A stretch of 64,000 nucleotides of DNA from Azolla caroliniana. Its lineage: Eukaryota; Polypodiophyta. The stretch covers positions 7,936,001 through 8,000,000 of the forward strand of contig JBHGNT010000021.1 in assembly GCA_043228905.1 (NCBI GenBank). Reading direction: 5' to 3'. Both the position numbers and the translations under genes were made by a program. The notes under the pieces are model-generated. The model was not told the origin of the DNA. It did no database searches and worked only from the letters and a program-made list of their open reading frames with translations. Positions 30,456 through 42,561 of this stretch are shown piece after piece; position 1 is the stretch's first letter; each line of letters opens with the position of its first letter.

Positions 30456-31950
30456 ATTTCCATCCAAGATACGTTTGCATATTGTTTGTTACTTTTTCTT
30501 TTTGGGTAGCAAAATCACCGCCTAATGTAAAACCTCACATCTAGAAACTTTTCTCCCTTGGCACACACCACATACAACACGAAATGCAGGTTTCATTAGA
30601 ATGAGGAGATTATTGTCTTCGTATGGTTGTTTGACTTGGGGGTGGCTTGGGCCTTTCGATACATGCATTAGGTTGTTCACGTCACATTGTAAGAGAAAAG
30701 AGAGAAAAGAACAAGAGAAGTAAGGATGAATAAAAGATGAAGATGAAGTGGGAAATAGAATAGTGATACAGGAATGGAGAGGAAAAAGGCAAAAACGTTG
30801 GGAGGGTATTGTGCAAGCAAGATTAGGGAGTTTTAAGCTTAGGAAGGTAAAACCAAATAATCACTAAAACTAAAAAAGTAACTATCAGAGAGGTGAGAAG
30901 TTCTTTATTTATAACGAGCAAGGCTAAATGTGGATAATAAATTGAGTGGATATGAGATAGTAATAATCACGGAGATGAGCATACTTTAGGCCCTAACTTT
31001 AGGTAATAATATAATTTATGTTATTTACATATTTACCTTTTTCGATCATTCGATCAATCAATGAAGTGAGGCTTGTTGGTGGGTTGACTTGTTGATCGGT
31101 CATCAATGACTCAAGTTACCAATTCAAGGAGGAACAAATTCAACAATAGATTATCGTAATACATCTTGAGATGAGATTCATCGATTAGTTGTTCTTCAAT
31201 TCATCCCCCCAGCTTTTTAAGTTGATATGTATCTTCACACTTCTTAAAGACGATTCCAATATGGGTACGTCCATAGTGTACCCAGCTTTCTAGGCATGAT
31301 GCTAGATCACATCTAAACTGAACTTCATAGACATTTAACTAGCATTAAGCGCTCAACTTATATATAAATGGTCACTTAGAAAACTTTGAATATGTTCACA
31401 GAAAATAACGGATTGGCTAATTCTAGCTCAAGATGACAAGCAAATTTCAATCATAACTCCCCATCATGCACTGCATACTAGCAAACATTGCTTATACTCA
31501 GTGCATTTCTTATATAATGTAGATAGACAACAATGCCACCACCAATGCTCAGAACTCATGAGATCCAAGCTTGCATACAACATGCAATGGTGTTTGATGG
31601 ATTAGGAAATGATCATCGCAATAGACAACTAGAGGAAATGCAAAATAGCACCATATGCCGGATGCTTTACAGAAAGGATTAGAAAGACATAGAATCATCT
31701 TTAACAAAGGAAGTTATTTAAAAGTTTTAACTGCACACATCATAAATCCAGACAAATCAATTTTGTTTGACGTACATAATTCATGTTGCACATGAAGAAA
31801 TCAACAAATACAAGATGATAGATTCATGCTTACTATTAAAATTCAGGCTTGCCATTCAAAAAGTTTTTGAACATCGTAGTTACAACCAATCTTATATTCT
31901 GCTGGCCCCCAAAAAAGGAGGGTTATGTGCTCTAACGAGGGCTATATACA
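30456..31950. other. AT-rich intergenic stretch
   Basis: No coding, RNA or transposon signature is visible. Short frames (for example 31767-31973) have no motif support. The last part is the 3' flank of NUP98. Confidence 0.6.
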
Positions 31951-32182
31951 CTGTTCTCTACACAGAAATATAAAGAAGGAAATTGTACTCTGAACATTCA
32001 TAACTACAAGCTTTTACATTTGTAAAAGAAAACTACAGATACAACCTTCAAGCTTTTCTTTGGGAGGAAATAGCAAAAACCAGCACCACACATTTTTGTA
32101 TATCATCATATGATCATCATATCCAGAAGGAATGACTTAGAGATGACATAGAACTTGGAATAAGCAGCTAATGAATGCTTCA

Positions 32183-32853
32183 TCATCCTTCTCCTCCTTC
32201 AAAAGAATATTTGCTGAAATGCTTAACACGGAAATTCCACTCTCCTTTTGCTGCATCATAGGAGAGGAATTCAGCTCCTTGCTCCTCTGTTTTCTTCTTT
32301 AGCCTTTTCTCAAACTTCTCTACCTCTGGACCTTGTGATACATGCTGACCTGTCTTCTTCTCGACACATTTCACATTCAAAAGAGTGATTTCGGCAGGTT
32401 TGTTCAAACCTGCCCCCGGGGGTGGTTTTTTACTCTCATCCATGTATACAAGCACTTCACATTTATTGAACTGTATAATGCTCTCCAGATCAAGCCCTCT
32501 CACATCAGTTTCTCCCAGAAACTTGACAAAACCATAGCCGTGCCTTCCAACCACAAAATCCTTCACCTGGCGACAATAACCAGGTTCTGCTCTTTCCTTA
32601 GCAGCCAATTCCTGAACTCTGGGCTGAATATAATACTCTGAATCTCTCAATTTCGGCATGAGCACTTCGATATCGGCGCCATGCTCATATGCAACTGCAG
32701 CTTCTTCTGCTCGATGCCCTGTAATTGAGACATATCCATTCCCTTTATGGTTGTGTTCCCCATTTTGTTTCATTGCACCTTTCCCCGAGTACATTTCTCC
32801 AGGTGTAGAGTCTGATTTTCCTACACCAGAAGTTGAGCCAGGAAATAGGGTTC
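32183..32853 (-). other. NUP98: NUP98 last exon: autoproteolytic (nucleoporin2) domain
   Basis: The exon codes residues 770-992. After a linker (GEMYSGKG) comes the domain: [59 protein letters not shown], then [20 protein letters not shown]. His-Phe-Ser is the self-cleavage site known for this family (cut between Phe and Ser). Cleavage would release a ten-residue tail. Confidence 0.93.
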
Positions 32854-35800
32854 CTACATTTCACAGAAAGTTTGATACCAAAAAATATTCTTAATAGTCT
32901 ATAATTCACCAGAAATGTTCTATTCAAGCTATCAAAAAAGTTCTGAAATAACTGTGAGTTTTCTTCTTTATATCCCGAAAGGCCGTGTACTTTATTGATA
33001 TCCCCCTACATACCCTTTACCAGCCCAGCTTGGGCAATTCTATATAATCACTTCATCCCCCTTTCATTTCATGGGTTGACCACAGGCATTTGGGGAAATA
33101 AAGAAGTACTCAGATAATTAAGAGTTTTTCCTAGAAAAGGAATTAATCAATACATACTTTCGGCACTTCCAAATTCCAAATTAGTTTCCTCTGCTGATCC
33201 ACCCCCTATTGACAACAAAACATGATATAAGCACACAATTGAGATCAGAAATCATGGGAGTACAAAGGTCAAGAAAATCTCACCTTGCTTTTCAGGCATT
33301 GAAATAATGCCTTTAAGTTTCATGCTTGTTTGTCCAGGACTGCTTGGAGATTGATCTGCTTTCTGGTGGATGAACAAAGCTCTAGGGTTCTCCCTCGGAA
33401 CAAACAATGCATCCATCTTGGGTAAATGTGATGTTTCCTCACCTTCACTGAAGAAGGAAACCTGCCAAAATAAGCCTACCAATTTGAGTATCTACGGCAG
33501 TAACACAAGACTATGCATTTTGTTGCCTTTGGCATTTACCTTAGGGCTATCTTTACTAGGATGATAGCGTCGCCCCTGTAACCGAATCCTTGACCTTTGA
33601 GTTATGTGTCTTGGGGTCAAAAGTGAAGTACTCCTCACTGCAGTGGGCCTTTCAGACACCTTTAAATATAAAAAAATAGTTATTATTATGTTTCAGTTCT
33701 ACAATATACTCAGAGGAGAAAGCGAATGTTACTTACTGGAAGATTAGATATGCCATACTGTACTGATGGACCTGCACCTGCACTTCGACCAATTGACATC
33801 TGAGGTAGAGCAGGTAAGGTGCCAAACGGACTGCTCACAGACACAGGAAACGGCCTTCCAACAAAGAATAGAAAACAAAAACAAGTGAATGTATGCTGTG
33901 TCAGAATTGAGTTCCAATGCTGCATTCAAGCAAGATGGATACAGAAAGAGAGTTCTTACTGTTGTGCAAATGTTGTCATGTTTGTTCCTTGGGGAGGGGC
34001 CATTCCAAATCCAGCACCAGCTGCATAGATGCAATTAAAAAAGCATGGTGATACCAAAGTCCTAATATATATGAGAATAAATGAAGAAAAGTTATTTTAG
34101 AGATTTTGAAACCTGGTTGGCTCTGCGAAAGAGATGGAAAGGTAAAACTCCCCATAGTCTGTTGTGGGGTGGTCTGGAAACCAGCAAATAAGGAACCCTG
34201 AATAGAAATTCAGAAGATTATGCCAATTTCATTTTTATTGATCGTGTACATGGGTGTGGGCATGGGGGGGGGCATGTAATCTCTCTCTATATATACACAT
34301 TAATCAGAGATGAGGACATACTGGCTTTGGAGCTTGAAAAGCAGACGAATTTCCAAATAAGGAACCCATCGCTGGTGTTGTTGGACTTGAAAATAAGCCA
34401 CCACTTGTCTGACTTGGTGTGAATGGACTTGAACCAAACACTGAAGTACCACCACTAAACATGCTTGGAGCTGGTGAAGAAAACGCAGGAGTTGAGCCAA
34501 ATATTGAACTCCCAAATGTAGAAGAGCTGCTTCCAAAGCCCGACATGACACCAGAAGTACTAGCAGCACCAAAGGGAGATGAGAACCCAAAGGCTGGTGA
34601 AGTTGTTTGACCAAACGACGAACTGGTTGAAAGACTTCCAAATGGAGATGTCCCTGATGCACCAGAAGACATTCCGAATGATCCCAAAGGTTTAGACCCA
34701 AAAATACCACCAGTTGCTGAAGCAGCAAATGGATTTGGTGCCGTTGCTGGAGTAGGTTGCCCAAATAATCCAGTTGTTGCTGGCTGCACAATTGTGCTTG
34801 GACCACCTGTAGTGACCAAAGTTGACTATATTAACCTCACTGATAGTAACACACACTGGAAAGAAATACATATAAAGAAAAGAAAGGAACAGCTCTGAAA
34901 TACTCAAAAGGAAAAAAAAAATCCCCAAATGTCCTTGATCAACCCCCCCTCCATAGTAGTTAATGTGCTCTATGAGCAATTACATGGTCTCTGTTATATC
35001 CTTCCATTTATCTTCTTCTCTTTTCTGGGGTTCACCACGAGCATTTACGAAATAATGAAATAAACTGAAATAGTTTTTCTGTAAAAGAAATTACCTTTAT
35101 CTCCAGCTTGATAATCTTCCCACCTCAACTCTTCATGTGATTTGTTCTTATATACTTGCATTGCAGATATGGACATAAGCTTCCCAGCTTGACCACTAAC
35201 CCCAGCCTCTGCATCATTTGTTACAGTGTAAGCACTTCCTCTACTACCAGGACGCTGACCACCAAAAGGAGATGAACCGAAAGTAGTGGATCCAAAGGTT
35301 GGTGAAGAACCTGCATTTAAGCCAGATAATATTGAGTGTACAATATTAGAGGCACAAAGAACATTCACTTCACAAAAGATATGGATACACACATGCTTAT
35401 ACGGTAATTACCATCCAAGAATGTGCACAGATGCAAATGAGAAGAATTTAACCAAAATGCAAGTATATGCACATGCAATATTTTATGGGTTTAACGCCCC
35501 TCTTTGTGCAAGCAATACACACCATGCCTCACATAAACAAGTACAAACTAACGTGTGTCTAACATACATGTGGTAAACCAATGCATATGGATTATAGGAG
35601 GTGCTCCTCTCCCTACAATTCATACCAAATGACGGAGTACTTGATGCTCCAAAGGGTGAAACCCCAGATCCAAATACAGATGTGCCAAATGCTGAAGTTG
35701 TGGTGGCAGGAGTAGACTGACCAAAAAGGGAAGTAGTGCTACCAAATAAAGAGGATGACGGTGTACCAAAGGCAGGGGTTGACGAGGCACCAAAAGCAGG

Positions 35801-38377
35801 GGTTGACGAGGCACCGAAGGCAGGGACCGAGGAGGCACCAAATGCAGGGGTTGATGTGGCACCGAAGGCAGGCATTGATGAGGTACCAAACATAGGTGTC
35901 GATGAGACCCCGCCAAAGGCAGGAGTTGTCGAGGAACCAAAGGTAGGGGTCGACGAGATGCCAAAGGAAGGGGTCGAAGAGACCCCAAAAGAAGGGGTTG
36001 ATGAGACCCCAAAAGAAGGGGTTGATGAGACCCCAAAGGCAGGTGTTGATGAAACGCCAAAGGCAGGGGTCGACGAGACACCAAAAGCAGGGGTCGATGA
36101 AACCCCAAAGGCAGATGTAGTTGAACCAAATGGGCTTGAACCGAAGGTGGGAGCACTTGAACCAAATGTACCTGAACCAAAGGATGGAGTGCCAAATGAA
36201 GGTTGAGACTGTCCAAACTGTGTACCTCCAAATGGATTTGCTTGTTGCGTTGAGGTCGAGCCAAAACCTCCAAATGTGGTTGCAGGTTTTTGCCCAAAAA
36301 TAGAAGCTCCTGACAGAAGAGGGGATAAATGTAAGATTATCCACAATGGTGAAAATTTTAATCCATAATAATTCATGGTTGTCACAAATAACTCAAGAAA
36401 AGCTCTAAGATACCCCTGAGTTTTTATTTCCCCAAATGCACTACACCAAACCCCTGTGAAGCAATTACATGGACAATTTGTCCAGCAATTATAAGGGCAA
36501 TCCATCTTGGTTGACTATGGGCATTGGGGGAAATAAAGAGAAACTTAGGGTTATATCAGTATTCTTCCCAATAGCTTATAAGAAAGAGATGAAACCTGTC
36601 CCAAATGCTGGGGTGCTGCCAAAGGCTGGTGTTGAGGATGCACCAAATGCTGGAGTTGAAGTACCTAGTGGTGAAGGTTGAGTAGCTCCAAATACACCCG
36701 TTGCTGTTCCTCCAAAAAGTGAGTTTCCTGATGGAGCCCCAAAGGTTGGGCTCCCAAAAGGCTTCGCTCCAAACAGTGAATTGCTTTGGGTAGCCCCAAA
36801 GGGACTTGATGGTGCTGGTGAAGCAAATGGATTTGCTGAAGTTGACATCCCTCCAAAGGGACTAGGTGTTGAAACTCCAAAAGCTGGAAATGAAATTAAC
36901 TTCAATAAGTGGGAACTCAAGAACATTGCTGCTTTTGTTGATGCATATCACATTAATGATAGAAATACTGATAACTAGGGAGTAATTCAAACAACAAATC
37001 AACTTCAGTGAAACACTTCTAACGTTTTGTTCATATAAAACCAGTATGCAAATATTGATAAAGTATGGTTAGTTGTGCTTCTCACAGACATGGCGGCAGT
37101 GTTAAATGTGATTCTGAGGAAACCAATACTTCAACATGCCATTGCCTACAGTCAATGCAAGACTAATCTCTTGGTCCAGCCATTTGAAAGAAAGTTGTTT
37201 CAGAGAGGTATATGATGTTAAATTCTCTAGCCATTGTCAGCCTGGTTTCTAAATGGGACATAAATGACAGGTTCAATATTGAGTAATCATCAACTGGAAC
37301 TTTCACAGCTGAAATTAGTATACAATGTATAAACTATGGCAAGACTAGGTCTTCTCTGATTCACTACATCGATGCAAGAATGATCCTAGATCTAAGAAAT
37401 TGGGACATAAATATCTTTTTGCTTGGGAATCCTTCCCTTTCATGGAAATACAATCAAATATGCAGAGTGAGAGTATTCATCTGTTCACATATCAAATATA
37501 ACATCATATATGTTCGAACATAATACTTCACAAAATGTATAAGAATATTTATTGATTTACTTAATTTTGGGCCAAATTATGATGGTAAGGAAACACTAAT
37601 TCCGCTCTTCACAATGATAAAGCTGATATGACATAATTTCAAATGTAGTACTGCATGGCCTTAGAGACTTTAGTGAATTGAGCCTTTATTACTCCCCTTT
37701 TCAGTCATCACTTCTCTGAACATTAATATATCTTTCTTTATTTCAGTTCAGATGTTCCATAATAATCCATAAGTCCAAAGTTAAGTGATTCAGTATCACT
37801 CTTCTTAAAATATAATTTAGACAAGGCAGAATCACTACCACATCAGCAGGATTCAGATGACCTAAAATACCCAATCCATTTTGTAAAACTGGTTTAGGTG
37901 AGAAAGAGAAAAACATGATTATAACAATTTTGAGACTGTCACATTAGAGATTCTAGACTGCAGTGATATCAGACCAGTACGAATCCCCTCTTTCCCTTTC
38001 TCTTCTTCGGCAAAATGTTCCATGATGACCCAAAAAGCCAAACTCTGGTGCTTCAGCACCAAACAAATGTTTGGTTGCTTTGGTAGCACCCTTCTTAAGG
38101 AAAGGCAGAATCACTGCTATACGGGCATAATTCGACGATATTGAGATATTGAAAAGCAGGAAAGACAAGGTTTAGTGACAAATATGTAAACAACTGATGT
38201 ATCTATATTCTACTTCAAGAGATATTGAAAAGCAGGAAAGACAAGGTTTAGTGACAAATATGTAAACAACCAATGTATCTATGTTCTATTTCAAAACATA
38301 TTCATCGTGATTCACACAAAATAAGCAATGATAGTAGGCATTAAGTACTTACGACTGCTAGATCCGAACGAACTCAT
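32183..38377 (-). CDS. NUP98: Nuclear pore complex protein NUP98 (plant NUP98A/B type), 12 coding exons
   Basis: This is an FG nucleoporin of the central channel and nuclear basket side of the pore, involved in mRNA export and transport-factor binding. Coding exons, in order of translation: 38377-38353, 36883-36596, 36309-35626, 35310-35095, 34806-34322, 34197-34113, 34020-33960, 33854-33737, 33659-33540, 33461-33284, 33205-33158, 32853-32183. They sum to 2979 bases, 992 residues plus stop. Every junction has GT/AG and matching phase, so the gene looks intact. It begins [20 protein letters not shown]. Residues 9-332 are FG/SPFG repeats. Residues about 358-404 are GLEBS ([11 protein letters not shown]). 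Residues 405-600 are more FG/GLFG repeats. Residues about 838-992 are the autoproteolytic domain with H981-F982-S983. The start is the first ATG after the predicted leader intron. No fused NUP96 follows, as is usual for plants. The exon borders are my inference from consensus sites and frame. Confidence 0.93.
35095..35310 (-). other. NUP98: NUP98 exon 4: GLEBS motif
   Basis: Residues 333-404 start with FG repeats ([14 protein letters not shown]). They then form the Gle2/RAE1-binding segment: [20 protein letters not shown]. In animals and yeast this region binds RAE1/Gle2. Both ends of the exon are in phase 1, so skipping it would remove GLEBS without changing the frame. Confidence 0.88.
35766..36104 (-). 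repeat. 24-bp minisatellite coding 14 FG repeats in NUP98 exon 3
   Basis: Fourteen tandem copies of the octapeptide G-V/A-S-S-T-P-A/S-F occur, one with an extra Gly. The DNA unit is 24 bp and the copies nearest the exon middle are almost identical. The antisense strand is also open (VDE.PKAG repeats), only because the unit length is a multiple of three. Confidence 0.93.
36884..38352 (-). other. NUP98 intron 1 with a 76-bp tandem duplication
   Basis: This is the largest coding-region intron (1469 bp). It contains a tandem duplication, 38145-38220 and 38221-38296 (GATATTGAAAAGCAGGAAAG), differing at only a few bases. The rest is AT-rich with no recognisable element. Confidence 0.8.
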
Positions 38378-39479
38378 CTGGTAACTGATCAGAGGGAAAG
38401 TATCCTGATTCTGCAGAATCAACAATGAAAATAGGCTGGATGATGCAGGCCTTCAAAACAAAGAAAGAAAATTTTATTTTATATAAAAGAATTTCACCTT
38501 AGAAATTATTGCCAATCACAGCAGAAACATCAAGAAACTTAAAATTCTGCATAATCAGCACTGAAAATATATCACATGATGAATAAAACGGATGAACTTT
38601 CTTAGTTTGACAGCACAAACTTGTGCATACACGAGATCATTGATCAGAACGGAGGCCTCCAAAAATTCTTCAAATTCAGCAAAGAAAATAGGTCGAACAA
38701 AAGAAGATTTCTTCTGACTCCACACCGCAAATTTTACCTTGCAATAGATCGTGGATCAAAAAACTAAGTGCTTAACACAGAAAGCGAATTGGATGGTGCA
38801 AACACGTTGCGGGGAAACATAGGAATCAGTTTCACACGACAAGGGATTTTCGATCAGAGAAGAAGGATATGAGTTTGGACAATCAACACAAGGAAATATG
38901 TCAGGATATAAGAATTTTCGAAACAAATAACAATTTTGGCTCCCCAGCACAAAATCCACAGTTAGAAAATATACTCCATTGAAGCGCAAGGACAAGAAAT
39001 CTACACAGATAATAATAATGTATAATTTAAAAACAGTGTCTGTTTCACACAAATAGTTTATTTTACTAGAGATCCTCCATCTTGGAAACAATTTCGGCTT
39101 CTGAAATGCTCTGCACGAATAAAAAACACAGGAAATAACTATTGGGAATGGAAGGAAGATTTCACAGCACATAATTCAGTGTGTGAGCGAATGCCGACAA
39201 AAGAAGAAGGATGAAGAGACCTAAAATTAGAAAGATCACGTGAAGGCAGGATTGAAAAATGAGAGATCCATATATACAAAGGAACAGGACCAAACGGTCG
39301 TGGAATTTTCCAGGAGAAAATAGGAAACGGAGAGAAAGGAGAAAGGAAAGAAAGAATAAAGGATATATCTTAACCGAACCGTACTGGAATTCTCGGGAGA
39401 GAGGATAAGCAGAGAGAAGGGGAGGAAAGGAAGAGAGAAGAGAGAAGAGAAAAATGGAGAAGTATCGAAGATTTCTTAC
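38378..39479 (-). promoter_or_regulatory. NUP98 leader: 5' UTR exon end and 1.07-kb leader intron (predicted)
   Basis: A donor (CACAG|GTAAGAAAT) at 39480/39479 and an acceptor (TTCTGCAG|AATC) at 38411/38410 bracket a 1069-bp intron. A 33-bp untranslated exon part then precedes ATG 38377. Leader introns often raise expression of plant housekeeping genes. The transcription start probably lies between 39480 and 39900. This is inferred, with no transcript evidence. Confidence 0.6.
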
Positions 39480-39764
39480 CTGTGATGGCGATGGCGATGG
39501 CGATGGTTGGAAGCAGAGAGAGTGTTTTAATGATGAATCGGGATGTAGAACTATCCGGGCAGAGGAAGATGAGAGTGCCGAAGGATTAGAGACAGACAGA
39601 GAGAGAGAACACAGAAGAGAAAGGGAAGTGAAGGGAAATGGAATGAAGTGGATGAAAAAGAGGAATCAATCCGCAGGAACAGGAACAGGAACAGAAGAAG
39701 AAGAAGAAGAACGAAGAAGAAGAAAGAAGAAAGAAGAAGAAGAGAATGATGGCGTGACAAGTAC

Positions 39765-39765
39765 G

Positions 39766-39800
<35 letters not shown>

Positions 39801-39812
39801 CCTTTTTTTGTT

Positions 39813-39856
<44 letters not shown>

Positions 39857-39999
39857 CTCTCTCTCTCCTCCTGAAATTGTAGTAGTAATATTATTGATTC
39901 TTTGAGAGAAGAGGGAAAGGAAAGGAAAAGGAAAAGGAAAAGGAAAAATAGACACAAAAAAGAAGGAAATCCATGAGAGAGTGTGAATGTGTGTGTGTG

Positions 40000-40059
<60 letters not shown>

Positions 40060-40060
40060 T
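39765..40060. repeat. Microsatellite cluster in the NUP98 5' flank
   Basis: GA run (39769-39798), CT run (39820-39867), GGAAAA repeats (39912-39948) and TG run (39990-40047) sit within 300 bp. On the gene strand this gives CT/GA-rich DNA typical of some plant core promoters. No clear TATA box is seen. Confidence 0.85.
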
Positions 40061-40530
40061 GGAAGGAAGGAAGGAAGGCATTGGAGACCTTGGGTCGGAG
40101 TGTCCATTCGGCTGGTGTGTGTGTGTGAGATAGAAGTAAGGAAGACATTGGAGACTTTGGGTCTCGAGTGTCCATTCGGCTCGTGTGTGTGTGTGTGTGT
40201 GCGCGCGCGCGCACGTTAGAGTGTGAGAGATGGAAGGAAGGCATTGGAGACTTGGGTCGCTAGTGTCCATTCTGCTTGTGTGCTCGTGAGAGAGTGAGAG
40301 ATGGAAGGAAGGGATTGGAGACTTGGCCGGAGTGTCCAAATCGGCTTGTGCATGCCAAAGAAGAATGAGTTACCTGAAAAAGCTTGACGTGACTACATCC
40401 GGTGCCGATGGAAGGATGGCATTGCAGACTTGGTCGAAGTGTTCACTCTCCTCGTGCGTGAGAGTGTGAGATGGAAGGAATGAACAGATTGGAGACTTGG
40501 CTAGAGTACCCATTCGGCTTGTGCATGCTC
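40056..40530. repeat. Minisatellite upstream of NUP98, about six degenerate units
   Basis: Units contain GATGGAAGGAAGG, ATTGGAGACTTGG and GTGTCCATTCGGCT followed by GTGTGTGTGAGA. Spacing is uneven (about 60-100 bp). Long Ser/His/Thr-rich frames on the minus strand are artefacts. Confidence 0.8.
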
Positions 40531-41809
40531 CCAGTGAAGAATGAGTTACCTGAAAATCCTAACATGCCTACATCCAATGCCGATGGACAAAAAAACAAAA
40601 AAAATGCCTTCAATTAATTGCCCCATCCTACTACTCATGAGGACCCACTCCCCCCGATCGATCTTCTTGGTTCTTCGGTGTTTTTAGAAACAATGCTCGT
40701 CTCACCTCGAGAAGACTCATCTGCCTTCAATGGGCTAGAACTATATTAGGTTATACCAACGCCCTGTTGGAAACCGCAAATGTCCATTTCGCACACTTGA
40801 TGATCACGTCAAGCCGTCACAGATCAATGGAGTTTGCCTAAAGTCGTATCAAGAGACTCCACCACAGAAAAAGGTTGTGGCAAGCATAGTTGGGTGGCAC
40901 ATTCTCAAGGCACCATATTCCCCATGGCACCCATGTACACCATGATCAGATAGGTTCAACAATGTACCGACACACTCAGAACATCCATAGGTTTAGAATA
41001 GCCACACCTTGATAGTTAAAGAGCACTATAATCGCACACAAATTGACACTTTATTGTTCACAAAATGTCCCCAACTTAGTACAGAATTTTATTATTCGTT
41101 GTGTTAAATGTCAAAACATGAAGCCCAACATAGGTTATCCATGCCTCCAAATTGGGCATGGACATACGTATATAAGATAGAAGGGGTAGGAAATACGACA
41201 CCCCGGCTTAGCTATTTAAACCCGTTTGGCAACTATTTTCTTGCTCCTTCACATTTGCATTATGTTTCTCATACCCATTGAGCTCTACCAAGCATGTTGG
41301 TTTCCTTCTCTATTGCTCTCTATTTGTCTCTCCCTCGTCGTCATAGGACTTGTTTCTAATTCCCTCCTTGATTCTTGTTTTTGCTTGTGTCTTGTTTCTT
41401 CTTTCAAAGATGGAGATCTTATTTGATTCATTGCATGCATGGCTAATCCAATTTGGTCTTGACGTCCTAAATTCACACGTGGTAAGTGCATTTTTACACT
41501 AATTACCAGCTTTCCTTCGGTAAAGCATGAAACAAGTGCCTAAACTTGCAACACAATGATGTTACAAATCACCCAAATATGGACGCCGAAAAGGTGGTCT
41601 AGTGTTTTGAACCTTATTTAATGTCCTTGTAGATGTACAAGACAAAGGTGGACAAAATTTGTTCTTCTCAAAAGTCATAGCCTCTGTGCTTGATATAGGG
41701 TTGCTACACCACAAGTTTCCCCACATTCCCCATAGCAAGGTCAACCCTATGATCATTTCCTATCATGGCCAAATCATGGAGTAGGACTAATACACTAGGA
41801 AGTGATATT
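40531..41809. other. Intergenic stretch, nothing recognised
   Basis: Bases between the NUP98 upstream repeats and the B4 LTR hold no reading frame with a known motif and no terminal repeat that I can pair. Confidence 0.55.
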
Positions 41810-42214
41810 TGTAAAAGAATACGCGCGGAAGCATTATGCAAGACAACAGTTAGGTATACATAGGGTTAGCAGGGGAGAGACTAAGGTGAGCAGACAACAA
41901 AGAAATTTTATTACAAAATGCTCAATACATACAATAGTGCACAAACAACACTCTATATATACACGCCCTCTAACAAGGCTAACATGAAGTACTAACAAGT
42001 ACTTCAATGCTCTTAAAAGAGCATCTAATACTAACTCACCTATGTTAGGCCTATATACTAAAATAGGTATATAGGCATGTGACGTTCCGGATTGGCTTAC
42101 TCAATCATTCCGTCATCCAATTCGGATTTATCGTCCGGATCTAACATCTAGTCCAGAACCTAGTCCAGAACTTAGGCTTATTAGCCTAAGTGGGCTTAGC
42201 CGGCCGGATCATAT
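41810..42214 (-). repeat. 3' LTR of copia B4, main part
   Basis: The part ends GTATTCTTTTACA at 41810, the same end as the B3 LTR at 61683. The first 64 bp of this LTR lie at 47458-47521, on the far side of copia F. The upstream PPT is CTTGAGGGGGAG at about 47522-47533. Confidence 0.8.
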
Positions 42215-42498
42215 TGTTGGGTTCTTATTTTGAATCCCCAAAAAACATCACCACTTTAGGGTTATGAGAGTTTTTATGGATAGGGGGAAAAAACCTCCTA
42301 AAGAGGGAAAAAGTGCCCCTATAGTCGTAAGTGTGTTCACACACATCACTGTCCTAAGTTTGTTCACACACATCAGTGACCTATGTGTGTTCACACATTA
42401 CTGTCCTAAGTGTGTTCACACACATCACTATCCTAAGTGTGTTCACACATCACTATCCTAAGTGTGTTCACACACATCACTTCCAAAATATGTCAACA
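42215..42498 (-). repeat. 3' LTR of copia F with internal tandem array
   Basis: The LTR contains about six units of CCTAAGTGTGTTCACACACATCACT (26-28 bp). Each unit has the palindrome GTGTGTTCACACAC or a shortened form. Confidence 0.9.
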
Positions 42499-42561
42499 AA
42501 TCCCCCTTGGGAGTGATGCAGTGAACAAGGAGTTGACACTCATGGTTAAACAAGTGCCAAG

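Noticed and set aside
35736-36206. 156-codon plus-strand frame of VDE-PKAG repeats
   Set aside because: It is the antisense of the NUP98 FG minisatellite. The 24-bp unit keeps any stop-free frame open.
39551-40339. 262-codon minus-strand frame rich in His/Thr/Ser/Leu
   Set aside because: It is made of CT, CA and minisatellite repeats in the NUP98 flank, with no domain or splice support.
42310-42490. Regular short repeats resembling a CRISPR array
   Set aside because: Repeats are 26-28 bp without unique spacers, are present in both LTRs of copia F, and the DNA is a plant nuclear genome.
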